A stretch of 64,000 nucleotides of DNA from Amycolatopsis sp. EV170708-02-1 (GCF_022479115.1 NZ_CP092497.1:2666001-2730000); one strand, 5' to 3'. Counted from the stretch's first letter, positions 8,088 through 17,188 are shown. Translations and numbers: made by a program. The notes: generated by a model from the sequence alone, not told the origin.

Positions 8088-8693
8088 TCACGGAGAGTGC
8101 GGAAGGATTCCTTCGTGCCACGCGGGACCGGGCTTCGCCGACGACAAGGTTTCGACGACGGCCGAAGACGGTGCGGTGTACACCGTGGGGAAGTCGATCT
8201 CGCCCTTCGCCGGGTCCAGCGTCCAGGCGAGCCGCTCGTCTTCCGGCTGACTCGCTCGTATGAAAGGAAAGTGCGCGTCCGCGCCATTCTTGTTGCCCCT
8301 CGGGTCCAGTCGGATCCACCGGTCCGGACCACTGAGGTACACGGCGTTGAGCCCGTGCAGGACGCCGATCCGCTGATAACAGAACCCGGCCGGGATGCCT
8401 TGGCTCCGAAGCAAAGCGGCCAGCAGGTGGGTCTTCGCGTAGCAGAGCCCGACGCGCTCGCGCAGAACCTCGGACGCCATAAGGGTGACGCGTGGATCGG
8501 CGGCGTCCACCGTATGGGCGATGTCGTCGCGTACGAAGTGAAACATCGAACGAATCACGTCGATCTCGGTGCCGCCGGTCGGTGACAGGCGGTCAGCCGT
8601 TTCGCGGATCAGCGGATGATCGTGATCGACGATCGCGTCGGCGGCGAGATAATCTTCGAGCCGCTCGGATTCGATCTTCAGCGTGATTTTCAC
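8088..8693 (-). CDS. Transglutaminase-like domain protein
   Basis: 201 aa protein with a transglutaminase-like (papain-fold) triad: GLCYAKTHLLAALL with the nucleophile Cys near residue 83, VLHGLNAVYL with His near 115, and RLDPRGNKNG with Asp near 128. Such proteins act as peptidases or amidases or are inactive; the substrate is unknown. No signal peptide is visible, so it is probably cytoplasmic. Its ATG overlaps the TetR gene stop (8690–8693), so both are one operon and probably share the autoregulated TetR promoter. Confidence 0.82.
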   Translation of the reverse strand: MKITLKIESERLEDYLAADAIVDHDHPLIRETADRLSPTGGTEIDVIRSMFHFVRDDIAHTVDAADPRVTLMASEVLRERVGLCYAKTHLLAALLRSQGIPAGFCYQRIGVLHGLNAVYLSGPDRWIRLDPRGNKNGADAHFPFIRASQPEDERLAWTLDPAKGEIDFPTVYTAPSSAVVETLSSAKPGPAWHEGILPHSP

Positions 8694-9250
8694 GCGGCAC
8701 CACCCAGTACCGTGTCGACGACCTGTTCGAGGAATTTCGCATCGGCTTCGCCACCGCGCAGCAGCGATCGGAACCAGATCGCCCCCGCCAGCAGATCCAT
8801 CACCAGTACCGGATCGACGCCGTCGCGCAGTTCGCCTCTCGCGATGGCGCGGTCGAAGATCGGCTCTTCGCGGGCCATGCGGTCGGCGAAGAAACTTCGT
8901 GCCACGTCACCGAGTTCCGGGCGCCGTGGGCCTGCGGTCAGGGTCGCCGTGACGACCGGCGCGGTGCGCTTCGAGGTCAGCAGCCGATGGATTTGTGTTG
9001 CCACGGCGAGAAGATCGCCGCGCAGGCTGCCGGTGTCCGGGATGTCGACGGCGAACAGGCCCGAGTCGCGCAGCGCGGCGGCCAGTAGCGCGTCCTTCGA
9101 CGGCCACCAGCGGTACAGCGTCGTCTTGTTGACGCCGGACCGGGCTGCGACGGCCTCGATGGCGAGCTTGTCGTAGCCGTGCTCCGCCAGGAGTCCGAGG
9201 GTGGCGGCGAAGATCTCCTCCGCCTTGCGAGGGCCGTTCCGAGTGCTCAC
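8690..9250 (-). CDS. TetR-family transcriptional regulator
   Basis: 186 aa. The N-terminal helix-turn-helix reads IEAVAARSGVNKTTLYRWW at about residues 31–49; the C-terminal two-thirds is the ligand-binding and dimerisation part. A GTG start at 9250 fits: the minus-strand sequence TACTCT lies six bases before the GTG, which suggests leaderless transcription. It is divergent from an alpha/beta hydrolase gene, and the shared 87-base gap contains two matching 18-bp dyads, so it very likely represses itself with the transglutaminase gene, and the hydrolase. Confidence 0.9.
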   Translation of the reverse strand: MSTRNGPRKAEEIFAATLGLLAEHGYDKLAIEAVAARSGVNKTTLYRWWPSKDALLAAALRDSGLFAVDIPDTGSLRGDLLAVATQIHRLLTSKRTAPVVTATLTAGPRRPELGDVARSFFADRMAREEPIFDRAIARGELRDGVDPVLVMDLLAGAIWFRSLLRGGEADAKFLEQVVDTVLGGAA

Positions 9251-9256
9251 CCGCCG

Positions 9257-9320
9257 AGAGTACAACGCACCGTTGCGTTGCGCGATGGTCACGCGTACTT
9301 TGCAACGCAACGGTGCGTTG
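9257..9320. promoter_or_regulatory. Divergent promoters with twin TetR operators
   Basis: Two 18-bp dyads, each CAACGCA-N4-TGCGTTG, occupy 9263–9280 and 9303–9320. The two sites are also exact inverted copies over 19 bp (9263–9281 and 9302–9320). The first lies directly upstream of the tetR −10 (minus strand TACTCT, 9262–9257). The second lies directly after a plus-strand −10 candidate TACTTT (9296–9301), which sits 16 bases from TTGCGT (9274–9279). Occupation of both would block both promoters. Confidence 0.8.
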
Positions 9321-9337
9321 CAATCTGGAGGCAAACC

Positions 9338-10057
9338 ATGATCCCCGTTGTCTTCGTCCACGGCATCCGGCTCAGTGGCGCCGCCTGGGCCGAGCAACTT
9401 CACCTGCTCGGACATCCCGCCACGGCGGTCGATCTCCCGGGCCACGGCACCCGCCGCGGCGAGCGGTTCACCCTGGCCGCGGCGGCGGACGCGGTCGCCG
9501 AAGCGATCGACGAACCCGCGCTGGTCGTCGCGCATTCGCTCGGCGGTTACGTCGCCATCGCCGCGGCCGCGCGGTATCCGGATCGCGTGGCGGGCCTCGT
9601 CGTCGCGGGCTCGACGTTCCTGCCCGGCAGAGCGCTGGAGATCCCGTTCCGCCTGGCGCATCGCTCGCTCATGCGGCTGCCGGACCGGGGCGAGCGGTTG
9701 AGCCGATGGCAGTTCGAAAGCGTCCTTCCGCCGAAACTCGCCGAAGCGGTGATCGGCGGCGGCATCGCGACCGAGGTCATCCCGGACATCGCCGAGGCTT
9801 TCGCGGACTTCGACGTGCTCGCGGACCTGGCGGCCTATCCGGGCCCGACCTGGCTCGTCAACGGCTCACGCGACCACTTCCGGCGCCATGAACGCCGCTT
9901 CCTCGACGCGTGCGCCGATGGCAGCCTGGTCAACGTCCCGAAGGCGGGGCACTACCTGCCGATGGTGCGAGGCAAGGAGTTCGCTCGGCTGGTGCTCGAC
10001 GCGGCCCGATCTTCGGCATCCGGTAAATCAGAGGCGTCCGGTGCCGCCCGCGGCTAG
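9338..10057 (+). CDS. Alpha/beta hydrolase
   Basis: 239 aa serine hydrolase. The N-terminus VVFVHGIRLSG is the oxyanion strand, AHSLGGY holds the nucleophile Ser near residue 68, NGSRDHF the Asp near residue 187, and AGHYLP the His near residue 210. The ATG at 9338 is preceded by GGAG. It is transcribed away from tetR and lies just downstream of the second operator, so it is the likely main target of the TetR protein. Substrate unknown; esterases and lactonases are common in this group. Confidence 0.87.
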   Translation: MIPVVFVHGIRLSGAAWAEQLHLLGHPATAVDLPGHGTRRGERFTLAAAADAVAEAIDEPALVVAHSLGGYVAIAAAARYPDRVAGLVVAGSTFLPGRALEIPFRLAHRSLMRLPDRGERLSRWQFESVLPPKLAEAVIGGGIATEVIPDIAEAFADFDVLADLAAYPGPTWLVNGSRDHFRRHERRFLDACADGSLVNVPKAGHYLPMVRGKEFARLVLDAARSSASGKSEASGAARG

Positions 10058-10121
10058 GATGATCGTCATGTGCTCCGTCATCCACAACTGGCAGGCCCTT
10101 CGCCTTCGGTCGACGCGCTGA
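10055..10121 (+). promoter_or_regulatory. Possible −10 element and leaderless 17-codon reading frame
   Basis: TAGGAT at 10055–10060 (overlapping the hydrolase stop) is followed after seven bases by ATG at 10068, which opens a 17-codon frame ending in TGA at 10121 (MCSVIHNWQALRLRSTR). That spacing fits a leaderless transcript. No good −35 is visible. It could be a leader peptide for the next hydrolase gene or chance. Confidence 0.3.
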
Positions 10122-10192
10122 CCCGGTGCCGCCTCTCGGCGGTGTCGAGGTCCACGTCCATCGTTCGCCAAGGATGACAAGGATCTTTCACC

Positions 10193-11056
10193 ATGCGCGC
10201 ACTTTCGCGCCCCATTTTCGTCTTCGTTCACGGCGGCTCCAGTAACGCGCGGGCCTGGGGTCCGTTGCAGAACGAGCTGGCATTGCTCGGATACCGTTCG
10301 CACGCCGTCGACCTGCCCGGCCACGGCGACCTGGCGGACAGCCCCGCCGCCTACTACCGCCAACCCCAGGATCTCACCGCATTGGCGGCCGCTCCCTCCC
10401 CGCTGCGTGGAGTTACGTTGCGGGACAACGTGAATCACGTCGTGGACACCCTGCGGCGGCTCGCCGGGGAGGGGCCGGTCGTTCTGGTCGGCAACAGTCT
10501 CGGCGGGTTGACGATCAGCGCCGTCGCCAACGCCGCGCCAGAGCTGCTCGACCGGGTCGTCTACCTTTCCGCGCTCTGTCTCAGTGACCCGGCCATGCTC
10601 ACCGAGCCGTGGGACGTGGTCGACGACAATCTGCTCGACGCGCTCGCGGCCCGGATCACCGTGCCGGACGTGGACGAACCCGGTGTGGCGCGGCTGAACT
10701 GGCGTAGCGCCCACGGCGACCCGGAGCTGTTCGCCGAGCTGAAGGCCGCCATCATGGCCGACTCCACCGATCACCAGTTCCGGCTGTTGCTGGATTCCCT
10801 GGATCCGGACGAGAACTACGCGGTGCTCGAACCGGGGGCGGTGGTCCGGGCCGACGGATGGGGACGTGTCCCGCACACCTACGTCCGCCTCGCCGCGGAC
10901 CGCGGGATCACCCCGGCGGTCCAGGACTACATGATCCGCAAGGCCGACGAGCTGACGCCGCACAACCCGTTCGAGGTGCACACTTTGGCCTCGTCGCACG
11001 TCGGCTACTTCAGCCGGCCGAGGGTCTTCGCCGACCTGCTGACCGGCCTCCTGTGA
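10193..11056 (+). CDS. Alpha/beta fold hydrolase
   Basis: 287 aa serine hydrolase, distinct from the one upstream. FVFVHGGSSNARAW forms the first loop, VVLVGNSLGGLT holds the nucleophile Ser near residue 103, and SSHVGYFSRP holds the His near residue 273; the acid is probably in the DELTPHNPFE region. The length and the placing of the motifs resemble the plant methylesterase/hydroxynitrile lyase-like group. The start ATG follows ACAAGGAT. It lies 135 bases after the previous hydrolase and is followed by a strong stem-loop. Substrate unknown. Confidence 0.85.
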   Translation: MRALSRPIFVFVHGGSSNARAWGPLQNELALLGYRSHAVDLPGHGDLADSPAAYYRQPQDLTALAAAPSPLRGVTLRDNVNHVVDTLRRLAGEGPVVLVGNSLGGLTISAVANAAPELLDRVVYLSALCLSDPAMLTEPWDVVDDNLLDALAARITVPDVDEPGVARLNWRSAHGDPELFAELKAAIMADSTDHQFRLLLDSLDPDENYAVLEPGAVVRADGWGRVPHTYVRLAADRGITPAVQDYMIRKADELTPHNPFEVHTLASSHVGYFSRPRVFADLLTGLL

Positions 11057-11060
11057 AACG

Positions 11061-11094
11061 ACGCCGAGAGTGCCTCGCGGGGCACTCTCGGCGT
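11061..11094. terminator. Bidirectional terminator between convergent genes
   Basis: A perfect 14-bp stem, ACGCCGAGAGTGCC (11061–11074) with its complement at 11081–11094, and a 6-base loop. It lies between the hydrolase and the convergent HIT gene. There is no T-run, as is common in high-GC actinobacteria. Confidence 0.75.
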
Positions 11095-11096
11095 GC

Positions 11097-11561
11097 TCAG
11101 CCCCGCAGCCTGTCGATCTCTGCGGTCAGTTCGGAACGCAGGGAGCCGTGCTCAGAGCCGAGCGAAGCGGCCCAGTTCTCCACCGGATACAGCCAGACCG
11201 GCCGTCCGGCCACGTCGGTCGGTTCCCAGTCGTAACGCGGCCAGACATGCGCGTGCAGGAACGGATCCGTATTGCCGAGGATCTCCAGATTCACCCGGCG
11301 GAAGCCCGGATCCCTTCGCGCGCAGACGTTTTCGACCGCCTCGCCGAGCAACTCCATGTCTGCCAGGAATTCCAGCCGCCGCGGCCGAGGTAGATCGCTC
11401 AGCCTGCCGACGGCGGGGGAATCGGTCAGCAGGACGCAGTAGCCCGGCAGGAACTGCGTATCGCCGATCACCGCGAAACCCGCGTCCAGGCGCCGCAGCA
11501 CGGTCGGGTTCTCCCCGCGCAGCGCCGAACCGACGCGATCCCGCTTCCAGCCGTCGGTCAT
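11097..11561 (-). CDS. HIT-family protein
   Basis: 154 aa cytoplasmic protein of the histidine triad superfamily, which hydrolyses or transfers nucleotidyl groups (for example diadenosine tetraphosphate). LHAHVWPRY near residue 102 is the His-x-His active-site strand, though the third His of the classic HxHxH is replaced, as in some diverged HIT proteins. NLEILGNTDPF precedes it, as in the family. It follows a small unrecognised gene on the same strand with a 9-base gap. Confidence 0.78.
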   Translation of the reverse strand: MTDGWKRDRVGSALRGENPTVLRRLDAGFAVIGDTQFLPGYCVLLTDSPAVGRLSDLPRPRRLEFLADMELLGEAVENVCARRDPGFRRVNLEILGNTDPFLHAHVWPRYDWEPTDVAGRPVWLYPVENWAASLGSEHGSLRSELTAEIDRLRG

Positions 11562-11570
11562 GTGACCAAG

Positions 11571-11915
11571 CTAGCCGACCGGGAGGATCGAACCGCCCTG
11601 GCTGGTGAGCTGGGTGGCGAGCCGGACCGGCTCGTGATGCGGCGCCAAGACGATCGAGGCGAACGGGGTCGCACTGGACCCGGCCCCGTAGTTGGTCTGC
11701 ATGTGGACGCTGACGTGCACGTTCCGGTCGGCGGGGATCTCGAACACGACCGACCCCCACGAGACCACGTACTGCCTGCCGTCGATGCTCGCGAACGGCA
11801 CGTAAGTCAGCCTCATGTTGGGGAAGGGACGCATGTCGACGGTGAGCAGACGGCGAGGACCGTCGTGGTTGTCCACGTACGGGATCACTCCGGGCTGGGC
11901 CGCCAGGTTGGTCAT
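11571..11915 (-). CDS. Small hypothetical protein beside MBOAT
   Basis: 114 aa, no signal peptide or membrane segment, mostly predicted beta strand (LLTVDMRPFPNMRLTYVPF, QYVVSWGSVVFEIP, VHVSVHMQTNY). Family not recognised. It starts 12 bases after the MBOAT gene ends on the same strand, so it is probably co-transcribed with it and may serve the same modification. No function is claimed. Confidence 0.65.
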   Translation of the reverse strand: MTNLAAQPGVIPYVDNHDGPRRLLTVDMRPFPNMRLTYVPFASIDGRQYVVSWGSVVFEIPADRNVHVSVHMQTNYGAGSSATPFASIVLAPHHEPVRLATQLTSQGGSILPVG

Positions 11916-11927
11916 TCTCAGGCTCCC

Positions 11928-13361
11928 TCAGAACTGGTAGTAGAGGAACGGGCTGAACGTCCCGGTCGCGATCAGGATGGCCGCGTACACCAGCCCGACG
12001 GTCATCACGCCGATCCGCAGCGCAGTGGCCGGGCGGCTCCGCGAAGACTCCAGCAGCGGCCCGGTCACCGGATGCGCGGGCAGGAACACGATCGCCAGCG
12101 CGCACAGCAGGATGACGAGCCGCTGGTTGGTCACCGCGCTCTCGACGACGTCGGTGAGCCCGGTGAAGTCCGGCAGCACCATGTGCCCGATCATGCCGAG
12201 AGCGTGCGGCAGGTCCTTCGCGCGGAAGAACACCCAGCCGAAGACGACGAGCACTAGTGTCAGCGCGCGGCGGCTGATACGGGCGGCCTGCGACTTCGGG
12301 GTGACGTCGTAGCCGAAGGCGCGTTCCACGATCAGCAGCGCGCCGTGGTAGATGCCCCAGATCAGGAACGTCCACTGCGCGCCGTGCCAGAACCCGGTCA
12401 GCACGAACACGATGCACAGGTTCCGGTACGTATGCCCGGCGCCGGTGCGGTTGCCGCCCAGCGGGATGTAGACGTAGTCGCGGAACCAGCGGGACAGCGA
12501 CATGTGCCAGCGTCGCCAGAACTCGGTGATGGTCACCGACGAATATGGTCTCGCGAAGTTCTCCGGGAGCCGGAAGCCGAGCATGCGGCCGAGCCCGATC
12601 GCCATGTCGGAGTACCCGGAGAAGTCGAAGAACAGCTGCAGCGTGTAGCCGATCGCGCCGAGCCAGGCGATCGCGAAGGTCATCTGGTCCGCCGGCGTGT
12701 TGAAGCAGGCGTCCACCATCGGGCTGAGCGAGTCCGCGATGATCGTCTTCTTGCACAGCCCGAGCGCGAACCGCGGGAAACCGGCGGCGATGTCGTCGAG
12801 GCGGTGCGACCGCTGCTGCGGCAGCTGGTCGGCGATCTCGCGGTACCGCACGATCGGCCCGGCCACCAGCTGCGGGAACATCGCGATGTACGCGGCGAAC
12901 GACACCGGGTCGCGCGGGGCGCGGCGTTCACCGCGGTAGATGTCCACCACGTACGAGATGTGGTGGAAGGTGTAGAACGAGATGCCGATCGGGATGACCA
13001 GGTCGGCCACCGGGAAGCCGCCGCCGAACCAGTGCGTCACGGCCGCGATCTGCTGGGTCGCGAACCCCGCGTACTTCCAGATCAGCAGCATGCCGACGTT
13101 GAGGCCGATGACGCCGAGCAGCAGCCGTTTGCGCCGTTTGTTCTGCAGGTCCCAGGCGTTCGGCTCCAGCGCGGGCCCGGCGAGGAAGTTGACCACCATG
13201 CAGCCGAGCAGCACGAGCGTGTACGGCCCGGCGCCGGTGGCGTAGAAGATCAGGCTGCCGACCGCGACGATGCCGTTCCGCCAGCTGCGCGGGCACACCA
13301 GCACGGCGAGCAGGACCGCCGGCATGAAGTACCACAGGAACAGCGGTGAAATGAACGACAT
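11928..13361 (-). CDS. MBOAT-family O-acyltransferase (AlgI/DltB-like)
   Basis: 477 aa multi-pass membrane protein of the MBOAT family, which moves acyl groups across the membrane onto polysaccharides or other extracytoplasmic acceptors. It has many hydrophobic segments, the family strings LVAGPIVRY and SLSRWFRDYVYIPLGGNR, and the catalytic region FVLTGFWHGAQWTFLIWG with the invariant His near residue 330. Length matches AlgI-like proteins. Alginate-type loci have a soluble AlgJ/AlgX partner; none is adjacent, only the small beta-rich protein, so the acceptor is unknown. Confidence 0.9.
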   Translation of the reverse strand: MSFISPLFLWYFMPAVLLAVLVCPRSWRNGIVAVGSLIFYATGAGPYTLVLLGCMVVNFLAGPALEPNAWDLQNKRRKRLLLGVIGLNVGMLLIWKYAGFATQQIAAVTHWFGGGFPVADLVIPIGISFYTFHHISYVVDIYRGERRAPRDPVSFAAYIAMFPQLVAGPIVRYREIADQLPQQRSHRLDDIAAGFPRFALGLCKKTIIADSLSPMVDACFNTPADQMTFAIAWLGAIGYTLQLFFDFSGYSDMAIGLGRMLGFRLPENFARPYSSVTITEFWRRWHMSLSRWFRDYVYIPLGGNRTGAGHTYRNLCIVFVLTGFWHGAQWTFLIWGIYHGALLIVERAFGYDVTPKSQAARISRRALTLVLVVFGWVFFRAKDLPHALGMIGHMVLPDFTGLTDVVESAVTNQRLVILLCALAIVFLPAHPVTGPLLESSRSRPATALRIGVMTVGLVYAAILIATGTFSPFLYYQF

Positions 13362-13560
13362 CGGTGCGGGGTCCCCCAGGGCGGTTACGCGTTATCCGCT
13401 GGTGACCTTAGCCTGAGCGCCGGTCGGCGGAGCTGAGATGGCCTCGGAAAGTGACCACACGCATGAACCCGCACGGCCGGAGGCCTCAGGTGAGGTGGAC
13501 GACCATCCCGCGCCCTGCCGATGTCGATCGCGGACGCGGGTTCACCAAGGGACACTGACC
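13362..13560. other. Intergenic stretch upstream of the MBOAT gene
   Basis: About 200 bases between the MBOAT start and the terminator of rlmB. It should contain the minus-strand promoter for MBOAT, but I see no clear −35/−10 pair. A plus-strand open frame starting at 13438 runs into rlmB antisense sequence and is not convincing. Confidence 0.4.
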
Positions 13561-13589
13561 ACCCCGCATCGTGTGACGAAGTGCGGGGT
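13561..13589 (-). terminator. Terminator at the end of rlmB
   Basis: ACCCCGCA (13561–13568) pairs with TGCGGGGT (13582–13589), with extra pairing TCGT/ACGA inside the loop. The right arm overlaps the first base of the rlmB stop codon, so the stem forms at the very 3' end of the minus-strand operon. Confidence 0.6.
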
Positions 13590-14545
13590 CAGACACGTCC
13601 CGCGAGCCGCCGGCGGCGCGCCACCTCGGCCAGCAGCACCCCGGCCGCGACCGAGGCGTTGAGCGACTCGACGCCGGCCGCCATCGGGATCGAGACGGTG
13701 GCGTCGCAGGTCTCGCGCACCAGCCGGGACAGGCCGCGGCCCTCCGAGCCGAGCACGATGACCAGCGGGTCCGCCGCGAGGTCCAGTTCGTCGATGTCGA
13801 CCGAGCCGTCCGCGTCGAGGCCGACGACCATCAGGCCTTCGTCCTTCCACGCCTTCAGCTGACGGGTCAGGTTGGTGGCGACGGCGATCGGCAGCTTGGC
13901 CGCGGTGCCGGCGGAGGTCCGCCACGCGACCGCGGTCATGCCCGCGCTGCGCCGCTCCGGCAGCAGGACACCCTGCGCGCCGAACGCGGCGGCCGAGCGG
14001 ATCACCGCGCCGAGGTTGCGCGGGTCGGTGACGCCGTCGAGCGCGACGAACAGCGGGGTCTGCCCGGAGTCCTTCGCGACGGCCATCAGGTCGCGCGGGT
14101 CGGCGTACACGAACGGCGGGACCTGCAGGCCGAGGCCCTGGTGCATGGCCCGGTTGGTCTTGCGGTCCAGTTCCTCGCGCGGGATCTCCAGGATCGAGAT
14201 GCCCTTGTCGCCGGCGAGCCGGACGGCCTCGTTGACGCGGTCGTCGATCTCGATGTTGATCGCCACGTACAGCGCGGTCGCGGGCACGTCGGCGCGCAGC
14301 GCCTCGACCACCGGGTTGCGTCCGGCGATCAGTTCCGGCTTGTCGGCCTTCTTCTGCCGCGCCTGGTCCTTGCGGTCGCGCGCGTTGGCCATCCGGTACG
14401 CCTTGTGGCCGGGCCGGTCCTCGGCCTTGGGCGTCGGGCCCTTGCCTTCGAGGCCCTTCCGGCGCTGGCCGCCGGAGCCGACGACCTGACCCTTCTTCGT
14501 GCCGGGCTTGCGAATAGCGCCCTGGCGCCGGGAGTTGCCTGCCAT
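13589..14545 (-). CDS. rlmB: 23S rRNA (guanosine-2'-O-)-methyltransferase RlmB
   Basis: SpoU/TrmH-family SAM-dependent 2'-O-ribose methyltransferase, 318 aa. The basic N-terminal extension ([15 protein letters not shown]) precedes the substrate-binding domain ([13 protein letters not shown]). The knotted catalytic domain shows [26 protein letters not shown] and [20 protein letters not shown], the three SpoU motifs. The ATG at 14545 is preceded by AAGGAT; a longer frame exists but starts before the basic extension. It follows cysS with a 35-base gap, the same order as in mycobacteria. Confidence 0.92.
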   Translation of the reverse strand: MAGNSRRQGAIRKPGTKKGQVVGSGGQRRKGLEGKGPTPKAEDRPGHKAYRMANARDRKDQARQKKADKPELIAGRNPVVEALRADVPATALYVAINIEIDDRVNEAVRLAGDKGISILEIPREELDRKTNRAMHQGLGLQVPPFVYADPRDLMAVAKDSGQTPLFVALDGVTDPRNLGAVIRSAAAFGAQGVLLPERRSAGMTAVAWRTSAGTAAKLPIAVATNLTRQLKAWKDEGLMVVGLDADGSVDIDELDLAADPLVIVLGSEGRGLSRLVRETCDATVSIPMAAGVESLNASVAAGVLLAEVARRRRLAGRV

Positions 14546-14580
14546 CAGTGAGAATCCTTGAGCTAGAAACCGAGTAAGTG

Positions 14581-15972
14581 TCAGACGTCCTTGACGGTCC
14601 ACTGTGGACCGTTCGGGGTGTCCTCCACCACGATGCCCGCCTGTTGGAGGCGGTCACGCGCGGCGTCCGCACGGGCGAAGTCCTTGTCGGCGCGGGCCTG
14701 CTGCCGTTCGGTGAGCAGCCCTTCCACGAGATCGGACAGCGCCTGCCGGGTGGGCGACTCGTTGCCGCCCGCCTCGGACCAGCGCGCGGAGAGCGGGTCG
14801 AGGCCGAGCACGTCGGTCATCGCGCGCACGGAGGCGGCGATTTCGAGTGCCTTGGAATTGTCGGCCGCGTCGAGGGCGGCGTTACCGTCGCGGACCGTGT
14901 TGTGCAGCACGGCGAACGCCTGCGGGGTGGCCAGGTCGTCGTCGAGAGCGGCGGCGAACCCGGCCTGGATCTCGCCGAGGTGCACGGTGCCGGCGCTGCT
15001 CGCGGTCCGGCGGAGGAACTGCTCGATCCGCCGGTAGCCCTGCGCGGCTTCCGTGAGCGCTCCGTCCGAGTATTCGATCGTCGACCGGTAGTGCGGCTGG
15101 ACCAGGTAGTACCGCAGTTCGGGGGCCCGGTAGTTCCGCAGCATCTCCGGGATCGAGACCGTGTTGCCCAGCGACTTCGACATCTTCTCGCCGGACATGG
15201 TCACCCAGGCGTTGTGCAGCCAGAACCGCGCGAACGGGTCACCCGCCGCGTTCGACTGGGCGCGCTCGTTCTCGTGGTGCGGGAACACCAGGTCGACGCC
15301 GCCGCCGTGGATGTCGAACTCGGCGCCGAGGTACGTCGTCGCCATCGCCGAGCATTCGAGGTGCCAGCCGGGGCGGCCGGAACCCCACGGCGTCGGCCAC
15401 GACGGCTCGCCCGGCTTCGCGCTCTTCCACAGCGTGAAGTCGCGCGGGTCGCGTTTGCCCTCGCCGAGGCTCTCGCCCTGCTGGACCTCGTCGAGCTTCT
15501 GGCCGGAGAGGTCGCCGTAGCCGTCGAACGCCTTGACCGAGAAGTACACGTCGCCGCCCGAGGCGTAGGCGTGCCCGCCGTCGATCAGCCGCTGCATCAG
15601 CTCGACCATCTGCGTGACGTGCCCCGTCGCCCGTGGGGCGATCGAAGGGGGCAAGCAGCCCAGCGCCTCGTATGCCGACTCGAAGGCGCGCTCGTGCGTG
15701 GCGGCCCACTCCCACCAAGGGCGATCCGCCGCGGCGGCCTTGGTGAGGATCTTGTCGTCGATGTCGGTGACGTTGCGGACCATTAGCACGTCGAGTCCAC
15801 TGTGGACGAGCCAGCGGCGCAGGACGTCGTAGTTCAGCGCGCCGCGGACGTGGCCGATATGCGGGATGCCCTGCACGGTGGCACCACACACGTACATGGA
15901 CGCCGTTCCGCTACGGGCGGGATGGAACTCCCGCACGCTTCGGGTCGCCGTGTCATAGAGGTGTAGTGCCAC
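14581..15972 (-). CDS. cysS: Cysteinyl-tRNA synthetase
   Basis: 463 aa class I aminoacyl-tRNA synthetase that charges tRNA-Cys. HIGHVRG near residue 37 is the HIGH motif and EKMSKSLGN near residue 265 the KMSKS motif. Zinc ligands are the Cys in [17 protein letters not shown] and the HHENERAQS stretch. Length is typical. It is followed directly by rlmB and preceded by the HAD gene. MshC, the mycothiol ligase paralogue, is shorter and lacks the full C-terminal anticodon part, so this is CysS proper. Confidence 0.96.
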   Translation of the reverse strand: MALHLYDTATRSVREFHPARSGTASMYVCGATVQGIPHIGHVRGALNYDVLRRWLVHSGLDVLMVRNVTDIDDKILTKAAAADRPWWEWAATHERAFESAYEALGCLPPSIAPRATGHVTQMVELMQRLIDGGHAYASGGDVYFSVKAFDGYGDLSGQKLDEVQQGESLGEGKRDPRDFTLWKSAKPGEPSWPTPWGSGRPGWHLECSAMATTYLGAEFDIHGGGVDLVFPHHENERAQSNAAGDPFARFWLHNAWVTMSGEKMSKSLGNTVSIPEMLRNYRAPELRYYLVQPHYRSTIEYSDGALTEAAQGYRRIEQFLRRTASSAGTVHLGEIQAGFAAALDDDLATPQAFAVLHNTVRDGNAALDAADNSKALEIAASVRAMTDVLGLDPLSARWSEAGGNESPTRQALSDLVEGLLTERQQARADKDFARADAARDRLQQAGIVVEDTPNGPQWTVKDV

Positions 15973-16018
15973 CCTAAAAGGGTACGGGGTCGGCGTGAGC
16001 GGTGTCGCAGTGACCGTA

Positions 16019-16705
16019 TTACAGCACGTTATGGGTGCGCAGGGCGCTGAGCAGGGCGTCCGGCCGTTCCGTCGTCGGCAGGGGCTCTACCAGCGCGAAC
16101 GCGCAGCCGATGTCGCGCGCGGCGCCGTCCGCTTCCTCGCTGTCGCCGACCATGAGCGTTTCCGCCGGGTCGACGCCGAGCCGCTCGACGGCCGTGCGGA
16201 AGATCTCCGGCTCCGGTTTCACCGCTCCGACCTCGAACGACAGGATGAACTCGTCGACGTAGGCGTCCCAGCCCCGGCGGCCGAACGCGGGCCGGATGTC
16301 GAAGGCGATGTTGCTCAGCACCCCGAGCTTCACGCCCTTGCCGGAGACGCCCTTGAGGACGGCCTCGGTATCCGGGTACGGCGTCCACTGGGTGGGATCG
16401 ATCAGCCGGGTGTAGAGCGCGACGGCCTGATCGGCGTGCGGCACCCCGGACTGCTTGAGGACCTCCAGGTACACCTTCCGGTGCAGCACGGGGTCGCGGT
16501 CGCGGTGGTTCCAGGCGTACAGGTGCTCCTCGTCGAGATCGACGACCTGACCGACCGGCGCGGTCATCCGGCGCATCAGTTCGGTCTGGGCCTCGATGTC
16601 CAGGCTCTCGCCCTCGTGGTCGGTGAGGTCGGCGAGCCAGGTCTCGTCCTGTTCGAGCCGGAAGACCGTGCCGGAGAAGTCGAACAACACAGCGCGAAAG
16701 GTCAC
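16019..16705 (-). CDS. HAD-superfamily hydrolase
   Basis: 228 aa phosphatase-like protein. Motif I is [10 protein letters not shown] with an unusual Ser where the second catalytic Asp (DxD) normally stands; motif II is [10 protein letters not shown], motif III the Lys in [10 protein letters not shown], and motif [13 protein letters not shown]. Family members with DxS are known but often have altered activity. The GTG at 16705 was chosen: the longer frame to 16768 starts inside the stem of the upstream terminator. Substrate unknown. It sits between the PPOX genes and cysS. Confidence 0.8.
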   Translation of the reverse strand: MTFRAVLFDFSGTVFRLEQDETWLADLTDHEGESLDIEAQTELMRRMTAPVGQVVDLDEEHLYAWNHRDRDPVLHRKVYLEVLKQSGVPHADQAVALYTRLIDPTQWTPYPDTEAVLKGVSGKGVKLGVLSNIAFDIRPAFGRRGWDAYVDEFILSFEVGAVKPEPEIFRTAVERLGVDPAETLMVGDSEEADGAARDIGCAFALVEPLPTTERPDALLSALRTHNVL

Positions 16706-16725
16706 GAGGTCCACATTAGCCGGAT

Positions 16726-16771
16726 CTCGTGAGTGGCGAGGACCGTTAGAACCGTCCTCGCCACTCACGAG
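16726..16771 (-). terminator. Strong terminator between PPOX genes and HAD gene
   Basis: Perfect 18-bp stem: CTCGTGAGTGGCGAGGAC at 16726–16743 with its complement at 16754–16771, loop of 10 bases. It lies 8 bases after the end of the first PPOX gene and separates it from the HAD–cysS–rlmB group. Confidence 0.8.
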
Positions 16772-16778
16772 GAGGGGG

Positions 16779-17174
16779 TCAGGCGGCGTTGCCGGTGATC
16801 TTGGTGGGCGTGATCCGGACCAGCACGCGGACGACCTCCGCCGGCTCCTCCGGGTAGTCCTTGCCGAGGTACTTGTGCGACAGCTCGTTGATCAGCTCGC
16901 GCCCGCCCTCGTCGGTCATCTCCACGGTGCCGCGGATCTCGACGTAGTTGTACGGGTTCTCCTGGTCGAAGACCGAGACGGACACCCGCGGGTCCCTGGC
17001 CATGTTCCGCTCCTTGAGACGGCCGCGGACGGTCGCGAAGATCACCGTGTCGCCGTCCCGCTTCGCCCACAGCACGGACGTCTGCGCGGAGCCGTCGGCG
17101 TTGATGGTCGCCAGCACCGGGAAGTTGTTGCCGTCGAGGAGTTTCTTGGTCGCGTCGTTGAAGGTCACACCCAT
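16779..17174 (-). CDS. PPOX-class split-barrel (F420/FMN-dependent-type) protein
   Basis: 131 aa, pyridoxamine 5'-phosphate oxidase-like split beta-barrel. Characteristic stretches are FPVLATINADGSAQTSVLW, GRLKERNMARDPRVSVSV and NPYNYVEIRGTVEMT, as in actinobacterial TIGR03618-type F420-dependent enzymes. Role unknown; relatives reduce F420-linked or tetrapyrrole substrates. The ATG at 17174 was preferred, though the frame opens a little earlier. It is a tandem paralogue of the gene directly upstream (14-base gap). Confidence 0.82.
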   Translation of the reverse strand: MGVTFNDATKKLLDGNNFPVLATINADGSAQTSVLWAKRDGDTVIFATVRGRLKERNMARDPRVSVSVFDQENPYNYVEIRGTVEMTDEGGRELINELSHKYLGKDYPEEPAEVVRVLVRITPTKITGNAA

Positions 17175-17188
17175 GCCGGGAAGCCTAA

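Noticed and set aside
16706..16768. N-terminal extension of the HAD protein
   Set aside because: The GTG at 16768 lies inside the stem of a perfect 18-bp terminator; the HAD motif I begins right after the GTG at 16705.
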